Below are positions 34,519-48,268 of a stretch of 64,000 nucleotides of DNA, piece after piece. The notes beneath the pieces were generated by a model. The model worked only from the letters and a program-made list of their open reading frames with translations, was not told where the DNA came from and did no database searches. The stretch is from Bryoerythrophyllum caledonicum (lineage: Eukaryota > Streptophyta > Bryopsida > Pottiales > Pottiaceae). The stretch covers positions 24,198,754 to 24,262,753 of the forward strand of contig OZ020520.1 in the NCBI GenBank assembly GCA_963971425.1, in the 5' to 3' direction. Position 1 is the first letter of the stretch. Every line of letters starts with the position of its first letter. The translations under genes and the position numbers were made by a program.

Positions 34519-34746
34519 ATTAATTATAATTCCACTAAGCTAATTGAAAGAAACTATTTGTATTGGCTCGTAGAGATTCTTCTACACATGAAGAAAACAC
34601 TTCATGTTGATATGTTTGATTGTTCCTCATATGAGACATATAATCATTTTGTCTTTCCTCCTACATTTAAAATATTGGGTTTACACCCTAATTCAAATCC
34701 CTTGTTCAACTCGTACTTCCTCCACCACTTTCAATTTCAACTTTGA
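34243..34746 (+). CDS. Unrecognised 167-codon open frame in the foldback element
   Basis: The first half lies in the inverted arm and the second half in the loop. The protein is acidic and aromatic-rich (SFLFTDDEFVFPSYRC, SNMDYHGTIPLEIDYR) with no motif I recognise. The long AT-rich frame and its preservation in part of the opposite arm suggest an old coding remnant of the parent element, but start and expression are unproven. Confidence 0.3.
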   Translation: MNRDLVDSRDSFLFTDDEFVFPSYRCFIDFIFCNGTIEVIWQSNMDYHGTIPLEIDYRLDRIDSGCEINQSLAGRIRNLVLDKRIDKNVNQKINYNSTKLIERNYLYWLVEILLHMKKTLHVDMFDCSSYETYNHFVFPPTFKILGLHPNSNPLFNSYFLHHFQFQL

Positions 34747-34796
34747 ATAAAGTAAAATAAATTATTATAAAAAAATTCACGTTTTCACCAATTCTT

Positions 34797-35831
34797 TTGG
34801 TTCACGTTTTCATCAATTCTTTTATCTAAGACTAAATTTCTAATTCTTCCAGCTAATGATTGATTAATCTCACAACCACTATCAATTCTATCAAGTCTAT
34901 AATCTATTTCTAAAGGAATGGTACCATGGTAATCCATTTTATTTTGTCATATCACTTCTATTGTACCATTGCAAAATATAAAATCTATGAAACATCTATA
35001 CGACGAGAATACAAACTCATCATCGGTAAATAGAAAACTATCTCTAGAATCAACTAAATCTCTATTCATACTAGAAATTGATATTCAAATACCGTAAGCA
35101 TAGCTTTCGGCATCATTATCTTTATGAATAGTATTATAAAAACCATTCGTCATATAAGTTAAATTACTAGTGAAAACTGTTACATCGGATTCGAAATCAT
35201 TGAACTATGTTTCACATAAATCCGGAATGTTACCTAGTAACGCTTCTTCTGTTGATATTTTAAACAACGTTGGAGTCAGATTTTCAAACATTTTTTGATA
35301 AAATGTTGAAATCCGTGAAAATGTTGTCTTTTGATCTTGTTGGTATTTCTGAAGTTTATTTTTATTTTATTAAATATAAAATCTTAGAACATATCTCCCA
35401 AGTCCCAATTGACTTTCCTCAATCCATTCTTACAACGATATAAATGTTAATTAAAATAATAAATAATAAATATAATTTTAATAAATAAGTAAAAAATAAA
35501 TAAAAAGATACATATGTATGAAAAAAAAAACGAAATCTTACAAGGTCTCCATCCAAAAGCGTACATACTTCCACCTTGCATTGCAAAAAATTTCCGTAAT
35601 TTTTTATGCTCATTTTTTAAAATCATATAATGAAGTTATTAAAAAATTATAATTATTTTTTGTTTCTTCTGACATTAGTTCAAATGGATTAAATCTTACT
35701 ACTTGAACCATCTCTTTAGTAGTTTTATTGTAAATACCAACACTTTCATTATAAATTTTACAACAGACTTAAAAAACTATCTTCAAAATCTTTCCTTCAC
35801 AATCTTCTTCATTTGTTCTCCTTCTACACAC
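34797..35831 (-). repeat. Foldback right arm
   Basis: An uninterrupted arm that is the reverse complement of 33876-34518 followed by 7124-7516. It gives the undisturbed sequence of the site where Copia integrated on the left. Confidence 0.9.
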
Positions 35832-35834
35832 GTG

Positions 35835-36045
35835 ATACCGAGAGTTAAAATTTAAAAAATCATAGACAGATGGCTAAATATAAAAAAACCAAAACTTACA
35901 AAAGCATAAATATTAGCTAAAGATTGAGCCTCGTATAAGAATAGATTGGAATCCAACACTAGCACGAGTTTCAGTATTGTGTGCATAAATTCAAACTTGC
36001 AAAGGTTGATAAACAAATATTTATGACCATTGCTATAACCTATTA
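35835..36045 (+). repeat. Dispersed ~210-bp repeat, copy B
   Basis: Direct-orientation match to 5985-6195. It begins 4 bp after the foldback right end, so the foldback may have landed at the edge of this repeat. Confidence 0.7.
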
Positions 36046-38458
36046 CATTGATTTCCCTTTCTACTCTTTTTATTGCAATATATAATTTTGAAGCATTTTT
36101 TGGCAAAATAGTCAACAAATCAATTAACAACTTTATTTGCATATACACTATGGTGGTAAATATTGACGCATATTGATAGTTTGATAGTAGAGCTTTACTT
36201 TATTTCCTGTTTTGCTTATGAATTGAACTGATTCACTTTGATTTGTCTGTTGTTGGAACTTCTAAATGTTGTGCAATGGATAATTATTCAAAAATATATA
36301 TAATGCAAATTCAAGGCAAGTTGTAGAAATAAATAGAGCATGAATGGATTACATGCTCTTCATTTTGCACAAATGAAATCCATGCATAATAGTGGAAATC
36401 AATGTTCTTGATTCCTATCCAATGCAGGCTAAAGCTCCTTCATAGTATACTAGGTTTCTAACGATCCTCAAACATCCAACAATCATACTTTCCATCCTTT
36501 GTGACATGTTCCACTATCAAAGTTTTACTCCTTATTTGAACAAGATAAAATGTTTGGTTCACTTGGAGAACCATTTGACAACAAATGCAAAGAAATTGGT
36601 ATTGCACACCCCATAACAAAGAAGAAGCACAACAAGCAATACATTGAGTAAGACTTGCATCCAAAAATTATCCAAACTTTACATTCCCACTAATTATTAC
36701 GTTAATCACTAATTGAACCAAAAAAATTCACCAATACTTAGGCCAATTTTTGGACTCTCATATCATAGCATTATTTGAGGCGGATTTGGTACCATACAAA
36801 GAATCCACAATTCCATCCAAACTAAAAAACCTAACTTGAATTGTCAACTTTCCGACTACTAATATTCACAAAAGACTACATGAACTGCAGCATATCATTA
36901 GAGCGGAAATGATGGCTTACCACAAAATCCTTTGCATATTTGCCACAAGATACCTCAATGAATCACCACTCATTTTTATGGATTATATAAGATTTGTATC
37001 ATACCTTCTACATACACAAATAAAACACCCTACTCTCCAAAATAGCCACCTAAAACAAACCATCTTAGCATCCATGGTTGAAATATCACTCTTTAAAGCT
37101 AGGGCCGACGTTAACATTGACCGCAACAAAACAAGCCAATAAATTAGCAAAAGAACAAAGAGAAAAAACCTACCACAACGCCAAACATCCCTAGGAACAT
37201 GCCCATGCAACTCCATATTATTTTCAAGAATACAAATGGTCCTCTCTAGAAGACACCCAAACAAAAGTTCAATAGGTTTTAATTAAATATCTAAAAATAC
37301 ATGACCGTACAAATAATTTAGAAATACTTACATAAAAAATTTCTAACATTGAAAAATGGATAGGCAATAAAAACCATGACAACAAATTTTCCACAAATTT
37401 TTGGAAAAATCTTACAATCACAAATTCACAAAAAGCATGCCTAGTCAAATTCCGCACCGGCATCACATAGGAAATGCTTGTAAACAATTTTTCTTTGGAT
37501 TAGAAATATCTCCATCTATATCATGCTCAATATGCACCACTATGGCTACACGTACTACTTAAATGCCAAAATCATTGCATACCTCTTCCAATCCAAATCA
37601 CCTTCACCATGTGACTTCATTTACTAATGTAAGGACTCAATCCTTTAAGGCCTACGAGCTCACAAGACTTGGGAGAATCTATGAGCAAAACATGTAGAAC
37701 ATATAAATTATTCCAGAACAACATCTACTCAACAAAACCTTTCATTGCGACCCCACCTCTCAAAAATCATTGTAGTTTGTCAATGCCTGCATTGATCTTG
37801 GTGGCCTTGGTCCCAATAGATGTCCATCTTGTTCCACCTCAAAATGTTCCTTTGAGGTGACCTGTAGTGCTTGCTATAAAGGTTAACTTGCCCAGCGCCC
37901 ATACAATCCAAAAATGAATGTAATGATTGGAAGGAATAAAATAGGAGGTAAGTCACCCCCTTTCACTTTCAGAAGAATTCCATTCTTTAAAATAGGATTG
38001 AAGTTATCCCCATAGTAACTTTGTATACAACATTATATTTCATGATCTTATGTTAGAAACTGAGATCATATTGAAAGGGCAACTTGACTTGGAAGAGGTA
38101 TGGAAGAACTACCAATCAATTCTTTGGAGACTTGGGATACTATGGGAAAGCTTTAGCTTACGTTAGGTAGGGCCCAAGAACATTGATTGCTTACCAATGC
38201 ATTTCATTAGTGTAGAAAAGAGAGCATGAGATTCTTCATGCTCTATTTCTTTCCATATTAAAATGTCACCATCTCTTTCTCTTCTCTTTTCCCTTCTAAG
38301 CGGACTATCAAGCGAAAGTCTATTATCGAACAACTAATTACAAGAGGTGAAGATATTCATAACTATTGCCAAAATGAGGATCAGTCATTAAAAAATACTA
38401 GATATGCACTGTTAGGAAGTGCTCCTTAAAACTGCCAATTTAGCATAAACAAATAAGA
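36046..38458. other. Spacer downstream of phosphomevalonate kinase
   Basis: AT-rich, with only short open frames lacking recognisable domains. The right-hand part must contain the 3' untranslated region of the kinase gene. Confidence 0.6.
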
Positions 38459-41400
38459 TCACGCTTCACGCGGATCAGCTTTTTCTAATCTCACTCCTTC
38501 TGGATCTTCCTGTACCGAGGAGCTCAAGACCCCCCTGCTGCTCCAATTTGACTCTACTTTATCCCTCACAGTGCTCCCTATGGTCACAGCAAAGACAGCA
38601 TCAAAGCCGCCTGCACCAGGAACTCCAGCCAATAATACTCCGTCCATATCCATTGTTGCATCTAACAATGCTGTCTGAGAAGAGGGCTCAATCTGCACAG
38701 AAACGTAAACCAATGTACATCACTACAGTGGGTTTTGCAAGAGTAGCAACAGACTGAACAGTCGTGGATTTGATACTTAAAAAAACTGTCATAGAAAAGC
38801 AAAATGTTTCCCAGCCTCATGCAATAGTAACTCACATATATATTCTACCCAACAAAGAAGTCAAGACGATAAGAGCTCACAATAAGGTAAACCAACTTCC
38901 GAGATAGGCGCGTGCAAAATTCAATGTAGAGGAACGTCGAAAGCAAAGCCTACATAAATCTAAGAAATTGCATCCCTCGTGAGTTACTCGGAAGGAAAGA
39001 ATCGACTTACAGGTACACCTGCTGCTTCTCCCACATGCCTCAAAAGAGACCGCACCTGAAGAAAGGCCTCCCTTGTCTCCAGCAAAGCCGTGACGACTTC
39101 CAAGCTTTCCGGAGAGTCGCCGTGAAGGCTCCTCCACTACACACAAACGACACACAAGATTGAGGCAGATTTTTGTCCAAACATCAACTTCAAACCACGG
39201 ATATGAAGTGCAGCCTGCCCATTCAACAGTATTTTGAAGTCCGCTACTTTTAACATGAGCTGAAAACATGGTCGGATAACAAGCCAATATCACAAGCCAT
39301 TGCAGCTTGAAACATAACTGTGCTTCCGGCTAAAACATGGAACTGAAGTTGCGAAATATGAAGAACCGTTAACTTCTTTGTACCTTGTCAGCAGAACTGG
39401 TGCTACAAGCTTGTAAGGTGCTCTTATATGCTTCTCCTGACTGCGACGCATCTTTAAGGTGGAGAAGACCCTTTTCTACGCTTAGATTCGCTTCAGCAAG
39501 TGCAGCCCATACAGGCTTAGCCTTCTCAGGGTCTCGCTTACGCCAGGCTTGTACTGCCCCTACCATCGAGGGAGTGTGTGAGCCACCAAATCCTGGCTCT
39601 CCTACAACCTACGCTAGAAAATATCATCAAACATTAGAGATATTACCAGGGAAGGAAAGGGACTGGGCTAAAGGTTCATTGCTAGCTATAAATTTCAGAA
39701 GAACACATATATAAAGTAAAGGATGATTTTCCCACCATAATGAAATCAAAGGGACTAAGAGCGAGCTCAAGAACCAATCAAAAACACTTAAGTTTCCAAT
39801 TCTAACACTACAAAAAAAGGGGCCAGTTTCAAACAAGTGACTAAAACTAGCAAGGAGATACTTACCAACAAAAGCCCAGGAGGAAGAGCATACGCCAATC
39901 TGTCACCATCCCAGTTTTCAGATAAGACTTGCTTCATGACTTCCAAAGATGTGATCAATCTGCCACTAGCCTGCACATACAAGGCGATGACTTGAGAACT
40001 TCACTCTGTAAGAGCACGACCGATTCGTCTCAGCTAGCAGCAGTTCAGGAGAGTACCTGCGCGGAAGAAAGAACGGAAGGAGAAAATCTGACATAACGTT
40101 GACTACCGTAAACAGCACAGCTCACATCGAATCCACTGCCAATTTTTCCCTGAGCTGCACAGTGTGCTGCTTGGGCAACAGAATGCACCAGATTCAGATC
40201 TGCCTCCACATCTTCACTAACACCCCCTCGCAAAGGTAGATCTATCCGCCCGAGATATTGCAGAAGAGCGGCAACTACTGCAGTAGTCATTGCTGCTGAC
40301 GAACCCAATCCAGTCTTGGCAACTTCGGGTAAGGCCACCTCGCCTTCCGCAGGCTGAGAGTTGCTCGTGATTGGCGAAAACGCAGGAAGGGAGGCGAGAC
40401 TCGAGTGTGTAACTGGGAGTCCTCGCGCCTCAAGCTACACACAAATGAGAAGTGAAAGAATAATGTATTGACAAATAGTGTATCTCTGATATCTTCCTTG
40501 AGTGGAAAGTGCAGACATTCATCAGCAAAGAGTATCTGAATCCAGCCTGACTATGACAAAGATAAAAGAACCCCATGAATTTCTAGCACAAAACCAAGGC
40601 GAAGTGATCACATCATTATGATCAGATACACTCAACTACGTTGGAGAATGCTCTACCTGCTTGCGGAAAGAGTAGAAATCATTGCTGCCCAATATTGTGA
40701 TTTCAATCCCTGCAAGTACGACCAAATATTGTGAGAAACAAGTTGAAGGAGTAAACTCCGAAATTCAGCACAAAATAGTCATGTATTCTTGAACTTAAAA
40801 TAGACGCAGCTCTTACACCTAGTCAACAATGTGTGAAAGATGAAATCGAAAGGATCAGAACTGCAGGTGGATCTGTGATCTACCTTGCAACAATTGATCC
40901 CGGAAGAGGTCAAGCTCATCAGTGGACGCTCCAACAAGTCCAGCTTTAACAGCTGCTACAGCAAGCTGCACTGCTTGCTCCACAAAGGAGCTGCCACCTT
41001 CACTGCACATTCGCCAGAATAATGAGTTTCTTCACACTGCCTCGATGTAGCCCTGCGCAATTCAGATCAAAGTGTGCGCAGACTACCCTAGTAGTGCGGT
41101 ATTTATACTACTTTCACTCACTAAAAAACTCTGTCATATATTGTCATCTTCAATCTTCCTCCTGATACAACTGCCTCAACATAGCTCCCAGAACCCTCTA
41201 GAAAACTAGAGCCAACATACTTCGAAGATCACCTAAACTCGATGAAGAATTTGATTTCTCTAATAACATGCTTTTTCCTATGAAAAACAACTGGCGTCAA
41301 AATGTTCCAAAATGAGTACCTCGAAACCTTTTTCAGGCTAACATCGCGATGAGAGAGCTTGTAATCAGTCTCCTTTCCAAGCTGCGGCGAAATTACTCTG

Positions 41401-42164
41401 ACGTCTGTCCATGACTAGAATGCGTCCCACGAAAATAAATTAAAAGGATTTCTGCGGCTTACAAGTTCTAAATCATTGTTTCAAGGTCTAAATCACAGCT
41501 TTCATATTTGTATGCTTCGCGACCGCTGTGAAGATAATGCCACGCATGGCAATAATAGATTTGCAAATCAGCTCGGCATTTCAACAAATCAGAACCCTAA
41601 CCTTAACAAAATTTGAATCCTCTAATTTTCCCTGTCTTTATCAATCCACAAATTTAACATTATATGTCTCTTCTACCTCGAAGCTCAATCCGATTTCTGC
41701 GCCAAAGTTCTCATTCATTATTTCTTCAAAAACTCTAAAACAAATCCTCAAACTCCAAGTTACAATCTCCGCGGCCTTGGCCTACGAAGACTCTTCCACT
41801 GTGATGGTGTCTCATTCAATCTCATGGAGAAATCACTAGGAAAACGACAAGGATTGTAAAATTGAACACCTCAATCGAACTAATTTTAATTGAAAACAGC
41901 GCAGTTGCTCACCCAGGACCAGCTATCGGGCGCCAATCCCTGGTGAATCGGCTTGACGACGGCGTAGAAGCGTGCCGAGGTGGAAACCACCAGCCCTGCG
42001 TGCGGCTGCTCCAGCACCAAATACGCGCCAGTGATCAACACCTTCCCCGGCGCTGAAGCCACGCTGAAGCAAACAACAACCTCAAATCATCAACACAAGC
42101 AACAACTAACGCGCTCACATGCAAAACGAGGGCGAAGGGGAGCGTACACCGAAGCGCGATCCAT
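38459..42164 (-). CDS. PMK: Phosphomevalonate kinase
   Basis: GHMP-family kinase that converts mevalonate-5-phosphate to mevalonate-5-diphosphate with ATP in the mevalonate (isoprenoid) pathway. Ten exons with GT-AG borders and consistent phases: 42119-42164, 41913-42052, 41320-41414, 40884-41002, 40657-40709, 40057-40434, 39866-39970, 39384-39608, 39011-39136 and 38459-38692. They add to 1521 nt, 506 residues, close to the usual plant length of about 505. The N-terminus has SPGKVLITGAYLVLEQP, exon 6 the ATP-binding KTGLGSSAAMTTA and GKIGSGFDV, exon 8 EPGFGGSHTPSMVGAVQAW, and the last exon the C-terminal GVPGAGGFDAVFAV. No stop or shift is present. The exon 1 boundary is the least certain, as two acceptors lie near 42052-42066. 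It is the only clear host gene in the window. Confidence 0.95.
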
Positions 42165-43467
42165 GGCGATGGCGATGACGAAGTGATCTCGATTGTTGTG
42201 ATGAAATTGCACGCGAACGTGAAACGAAAACAAAACGATCCCGCAAAAGCTGCGATTGGACGAAGGCGTGAATGGACGAAGACGAAGACGAAGACGACGA
42301 CGATGACGAATGAAGAAGTGATACTGGACGAAGACGAAGTGGACGGAATGTGCGCCTAAAGTAGACGTTCAAAGTAGAGGCGCTGAATGTACAACAGGAG
42401 TAGATGAAAGAAATGTGCGGAAAAGCAGAATGTGGAGTACAGGATCTAGGTTCGTGGTTCGAACTTAAAATGTTGATTATGGGAACATCATCTAGGGTGA
42501 CGGTACATTCCGCTTTCGTGTGGTTGTTGGTTTGTAGGATAAGACATGGATGAATAGTGGTTGTTTACCTTGTGGAACGAACAGACACTTTATTCACACC
42601 GGTCGCCTTCGAAAACTTCTTCTTGGTTGTTTATTGTATGCCAAGGTTGGATTCGGCTTTAAATATTTCTGAAAATAACTGCCAGAATTTTTGGAAAATC
42701 TTCTTGAAAAACTTCAATATTTTAACACGGTGAAAAAACGGATTTTGAAGAATAATATATTTTCAAACATTTGCAAAACTTCTATTTTATACATAACTAA
42801 TTATATGGAACAAGAGTGCCGAATCCAATCCTAGGGTATGGTATTGATTTTAAGTTTTTGGAATATGTTGACCTCTTGTCATCTAGGAGTACTGAGGTAG
42901 GACAACGTATAACTGGCTGGCGACCCAATATGGTAACCCCTATGTTAATCAACCAAAGCCTATATCCGACACTTATACAATTGGGGGATATCTAACTCAC
43001 TTCCATTCTAGTACCACCCATTCAGCTCCAGGTGAAGGTTTGCTATTAGTCAAGACCCCTTACTTTTGGTCGGATACGTATTGGCGGCCACCGGCTAAAA
43101 CATGGCAGCAAACTTTGAAAATTCATAGCTAAATTAAATTTCATCGAAAAAATATGAAATAGTTTGGATTGAGATTGTATTTCTATTGGCTACTACTAAG
43201 AAATAAATGTATTGTTTGTTCTTCCCATACATGCTCATTGCTTAACTAGTCGAAATGGAGGGTTTACCTTATACCCTACTTGAATTTTGGAGAGGAAACA
43301 AAGTTGGTCAATACATCACTTATAAATTCAGTGATCAATGCATTAGTCATGTTAAGACAAACTACATTTTCTCTTTGGAATCTATGACGGGTATAGAACG
43401 GAGCGGTATTGGGTTGCCGATCGGTTTTAGGTTGTCGTACCTTAGAGAAGAAGAAGAACTTTGGTCC
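42165..43467. other. Upstream region of PMK, no gene
   Basis: Holds the presumed PMK promoter and 5' untranslated region. A GAC/GAA-rich trinucleotide stretch lies at about 42273-42315, possibly transcribed in the leader. Nothing else is recognised. Confidence 0.5.
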
Positions 43468-44379
43468 TTAACCCCTAAAGGCCCAAGGCATTTTCACACC
43501 AAAAACACTTCAACTCTACTCGTTCTAGTGCAATGAGTAATGAGATAATCAAAACCTTATATTTTTACATCTAAACATAGGATCTAAATTAAGACTTATT
43601 CATTAATGTCCTCACAAAATTTCATAAACTTTGACGGCACGGATTGAAAGATTACAGTGTTTGAAGTAGAGAAATCTATTCTTTTCCTTCCCTGCTTTGA
43701 GTGGATCAGCAAACTTTGATTACATTTGGTGTCAAATTTTTGCACTACACAAGGTCTGAAAAGTGTACCAATATGTTAATCATGATGTTATTTCCTTCTA
43801 CATCATTTTTTAGAGGTAGAGAAGGAATGTAGTGTATTCAAAACATGTGTGCAAGGAATGGAGGTTCAAAATTTGTCAATTCACTTTTTTTTTTGTGAAC
43901 TAAATATATTTTAGAATGATAATCCGAATGATTAATAAGAAGGTTTACACCACACCTTGTAGTAGGAAAAATAAAATGTAAGAAATATAAAGATCTCTAA
44001 GTTTTATGTGGAAAAGAAGAAGTTTTTTTGGTACCTTGCCTAACAAAGTGTGGCAATGTACAAAAATGTTTGACTTAGATTATTATGCTATTTTCCACTT
44101 AAGAAAAGAAATATATTATTTTCCAATACTTATATTGTCTTTGCAAAAGTTTTTGGAGTTGCCCGACATGCACGGTCTCCCCATTTGAAATTCAAAATCC
44201 TATAACTTTTTCATAAAAAGTCGGATTTAGGAAGAAAAAAAATAAGACTCACACAAAGCTTTTAGCAATGTCCATCTACAATAGAAGTTTAAAAAAGGAA
44301 TGTTATAAATTGACACCATTGGAACCTGCCCAAACCTCTAAGAATCTCCCGAGGGGACTCTTGGGCTTTTAAGGATTAA
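43468..44379 (+). mobile_element. TTAA-ended MITE-like element, copy E1
   Basis: The 912-bp unit begins TTAACCCCTAAAGGCCCAAG and ends with a sequence whose reverse complement begins TTAATCCTTAAAAGCCCAAG. It is related over its whole length to 46273-47212 and 53298-54248 in reverse orientation, and over its left part to 48269-48590 and 58911-59545. It has no coding capacity. TTAA may be the terminus or the duplicated target. Confidence 0.8.
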
Positions 44380-46272
44380 AGGAGCCTAGCGTGAATAACG
44401 TGTTTGTTTGTTCCACCACTAATGGAACCCCCTTAACCGATAAGTTAAGCAATGTGTATATATGAGAAACAAATAATAATGCATTTATTTTTCAGTGATC
44501 ACCAATAGAATTACAATTTCAAACCAAGTGATTTCATATTTTCCGATGGAATGTGATTCAGTCATGAATTTTCAAAGTGTGTTGCCAAGTCTAGACGGTG
44601 GTTGCCAATGGTTATCCTCAAGAAGCGCCAACAAAGAATAAGGGGTGTTGACTAACAATAAATTTTAATATGGAGCTGAATGGGTGATAATATGATGGAA
44701 GTGGGTTGGATATATCCCAATTTTACAGATGTTGGTCATGGATTTTGGTTACTAGGGAGTTGCCCCAAATCAAAGGACATCAAATATAGATTTGGTAAAA
44801 GAAACACTATACTAACTATGATATTAAGTATTGGCAACACTAAATACAAACACAAACATAGATGTCAACTAAGGCATAAATGTGACTAACATTAAATGTA
44901 AGAATAACACTATTTATCAACTTTAATACATTTTTAGAGTAGAAATGTCAAATGTGTACATTTAAGACTAGGTTTCTCCGACCCTGAAGCGTGGCCTGAC
45001 ATTTCTTTTTATTTACTTCATTGTATACTAAATTTTTATATCTTATATTTGAAGTGAGCATTATCTACCTATATTAAAGGCGTCAATCTATCTCTCCGCC
45101 GCTCCCGCTCACGTGACCTTTGGATTTGCCATTTGAATCAAATGTGCCCTTTGGATTGAATGTGAACTTTGAAAGAATCCTCCATATGTGCCCTTTGGAT
45201 TGAATGTGAACTTTGAAAGAATCCTCCATATGTGCCCTTTGGAGGAATCCTTTAAGGTGCCCTTTTATTCAAATTTAGCTTATTGAGTTTTAAAATTGTA
45301 TTATGTATCAAAAATAGAAAAATAAAACAATAATTTCCAACATATTGAAACTACACAATATACTACCTCGGGTACATAAAATAAATGATAGTTATCTAAA
45401 GACAATAACAGTATATGAAATAAATAATGGGTATTTAAAGTGAATAATAGTTATATATAGTACATAATGTGTATATAATGGGTAAATTTTATTTTTGCAT
45501 TTACATACGTTTATTTAACTTGGGATTGCCCCGGCCAGTTGATGACAACAGGGGATGTACTAGTAATGACATAAGTAACAATAAATATCAATCCACACAT
45601 AGTACTATGATTAGGAATATATCAATTTTTGGAGTGTAAATGACTTGTCAGTTCAATCATATTCTTACATTACAACAACTTGAATAGTATTTATATAATA
45701 TGAGAGGAGGAACGATATTATAAAAACTATATACTTGATAAACAATCACTATATATTTATCTCATTCTATTATCAATATTATATATTGCCTTCCTAAGGA
45801 CACATAAAATGTGTTGTTGTCTTTTTGTATTGAGTGCAAAATATGCCTATTAGAATTTTCTACTCCAGTTTAGATTTTATCTTATATTTCTACTTCAATT
45901 TTTGATTTTATAGTTTTTAATAAATTGCAATAACAATTGTGAGTTCGTTTAGTTTAGTGTGAGCGGCAAGCATCTTGGTCCATTTACGCTAAGCTATGCT
46001 AACACACATTAAAATCAAAGGTAAATTTTACTTCTAATGATTCCAATGGAAAGATCACCAATTTCTTCCACTATTTAGATGGAGAAAACTCATAACACAA
46101 CAAATAATATGATCTAAAACTTTGAGTATATATCGACGCATCACATAAGAATTGCTACATTAAATAAGAATCTGTTTATAAAAAAAAAATCTATATATTA
46201 TTGTAAGAAATTCCAAATTAAAGTTTTGAATTTTATGATCTATACTAAATAATAGTGAAATCACACATGAGT
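44380..46272. other. AT-rich spacer, no gene
   Basis: It contains a short tandem repeat at 45143-45245 and otherwise nothing recognisable. Confidence 0.55.
45143..45245 (+). repeat. 44-bp tandem repeat, two copies plus a partial
   Basis: The unit TGTGCCCTTTGGATTGAATG... starts at 45143 and 45187, with a partial unit at 45231. Confidence 0.9.
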
Positions 46273-47212
46273 TTAATCCCTAAATTTTCAAGAGTCCCCT
46301 TAGGGAACTCTTGAAGGTTTCTACGGTGTCAATTTAGAACATTCTTCTTTGAGTTTTTAATTGTAGATGGACATTAACAAAAGCTTTTCGGCAGTACAAT
46401 TTTTTCCTAATTTGGACATTTAATGCAAAAGTAAAGCCATCTTAAAGCAAACTTCTCGAGAGCAAACACGCCAGACAACTCCAAAAACTTTTGCTAGGAC
46501 ACTCTATTAAATGTGAGATTTACAATGAAAACAACTAATATTATTTTCTTCCATCTTTTAAAAAAAAATGATTGTCTATAGTGAAACTAGCACATTAATC
46601 CATGCCAAACATTTTCACACATTGTCGAACGAGGTACAAAAAAACATCTTGTTTTCCACATAAGATGTAGAGATCTTCATATTTTTTACATTTTATTTTT
46701 TCTCCTACAAGATGTGGTGTGAAACTTCTTGTTGGCCATTTGGATTCACATTCTAAATCTTATTTATTTCACAGACAAATAAAACGTGAATTGGCAATTT
46801 TTGAACCTCCACTCTTTGCAAATTGTTTTGAATATACAACATCCCTTCTCTACTTCTAAAATTTTTTTCTAAAAATTGGTTTACAAGGAACTAATATCAT
46901 GCTTAACATGCTAGTAATGGATGTAGACCTTGTGTAATGCAAAAATTTGACACCAAGTGAAGTCAAAGTTTGTTATCAACCCAACCTAGGAAAGAAAATG
47001 ATATGTTTTCACTACTTCAAATTCTATAATCTTTCAATATGTACAATCAAAGTGAATTAAATCTTGTGAATATGTTATTTGATAAATATTAATTGAGATC
47101 TTGCGGTTTAATCTAATTTTTTACAAAAAAAAATTGTCCTTGTTCATTGCACTCGAATCAACAATTTTAAAGGGTTTTTGGTGGAAAATTGTCACAAAAA
47201 TTTGGGAATTAA
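46273..47212 (-). mobile_element. TTAA-ended MITE-like element, copy E2
   Basis: The 940-bp unit lies in reverse orientation to E1. It begins TTAATCCCTAAATTTTCAAG and ends GGGAATTAA. Shared internal landmarks are TGTAGATGGACATT and GACACCAAGTGAAGTCAAAG. It is more diverged than E1 and E4. Confidence 0.75.
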
Positions 47213-48268
47213 ATCTTCATTGAAAAACCCAAGATTACATACCTACAAATTTCATTCTTGATTCATGTAATTCTAAATAAACCTCAATGTGGTATTTTAC
47301 CATGGTTATCTAAATAAAAAGAAACAATTGATTTGTAAAAAAAAGTTTCCCTCTCATCTACATGTACCTGTACATGAATGGAAGGTTTAGATACTGTAGG
47401 TAGGTTGATGTGTTTGCATTTTCAAATCTACATATCTACATATTTATACATTTATGTATCTGGATAGGTACTTCTATATGAATGTATGTATCATGTATGT
47501 ATGTATATATATATATATATACACATCTAAGTATTGAACTACATATCTATTGTATCAAAGTTATTATAAAGACCGCTCCATGTAAATATACATTTTACTT
47601 ATATATCGTACCCAAGGGTCAGATTCGTCACCCTTGTGCCGAGTAATGATTTATTATTAAAAATAGAAGCCAGACAAAGTTTTTTAAATTCTCCAAATTT
47701 CGATTTTCACTATGTTAAAAATTGATGTTTAAAAAAAAATCAATTATTTTTAGATTTCATTGTTATTTTGTTAGTATTATTTTTTTGTTTTTGTTTGTCT
47801 ATTTTGGGTGGTCAAATCCAACCCTAGGGTACAACATTGAGAAATAGCATCCACTAATTGCATTGCATTACGGCATTACGAATGAACATAGAGTATGGTA
47901 AAAAGAGGGATGAATTTGATAACAATACATGCCAATTTCCTACCATTTAGAGACCAATGATCCACAGATGGGTTTTTAAAAATAAAACCCGAGCACGTTC
48001 TTTTGGTGTTAATTTTCAACAATTACCTTCAAGATTTTCAAAGGAGAGGAACTCCAATCCCCGTCGAGGACCCGCGTGAATACAATGTTTGTTCATTCTC
48101 TTCACGAAGTCCATGACCACAAGACATAGAATAGTGTAATAGAACTATTCCCCCCCCCTTTTGAGGATAAACACTTTTCTACACTAAGTGCTTGCCTACA
48201 CTAAGTGCCTAAGAGACAATCAACATGTCATCCCCCAAGGGCTTTTTGGGTACCTATACAACGAGGTC
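47213..48268. other. Spacer, no gene
   Basis: AT-rich, with a TATA/GTATGTAT simple-repeat stretch near 47485-47525. Nothing coding is recognised. Confidence 0.5.

Larger units (their letters stand above)
7124..35831. mobile_element. Foldback element with ~1-kb inverted arms, split by the Copia insertion
   Basis: The left arm is 7124-7516 continued at 33876-34518 after the Copia element. The right arm is its reverse complement at 34797-35831. The ends read GTGTGTAG(G/A)AGGAGAAC on the left and as the reverse complement of the right. A loop of about 280 bp separates the arms, so the element is about 2.3 kb without the Copia insertion. The two arms confirm the pre-insertion sequence across the Copia site. 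No clear target duplication or transposase was found, so it is likely non-autonomous. Confidence 0.8.
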
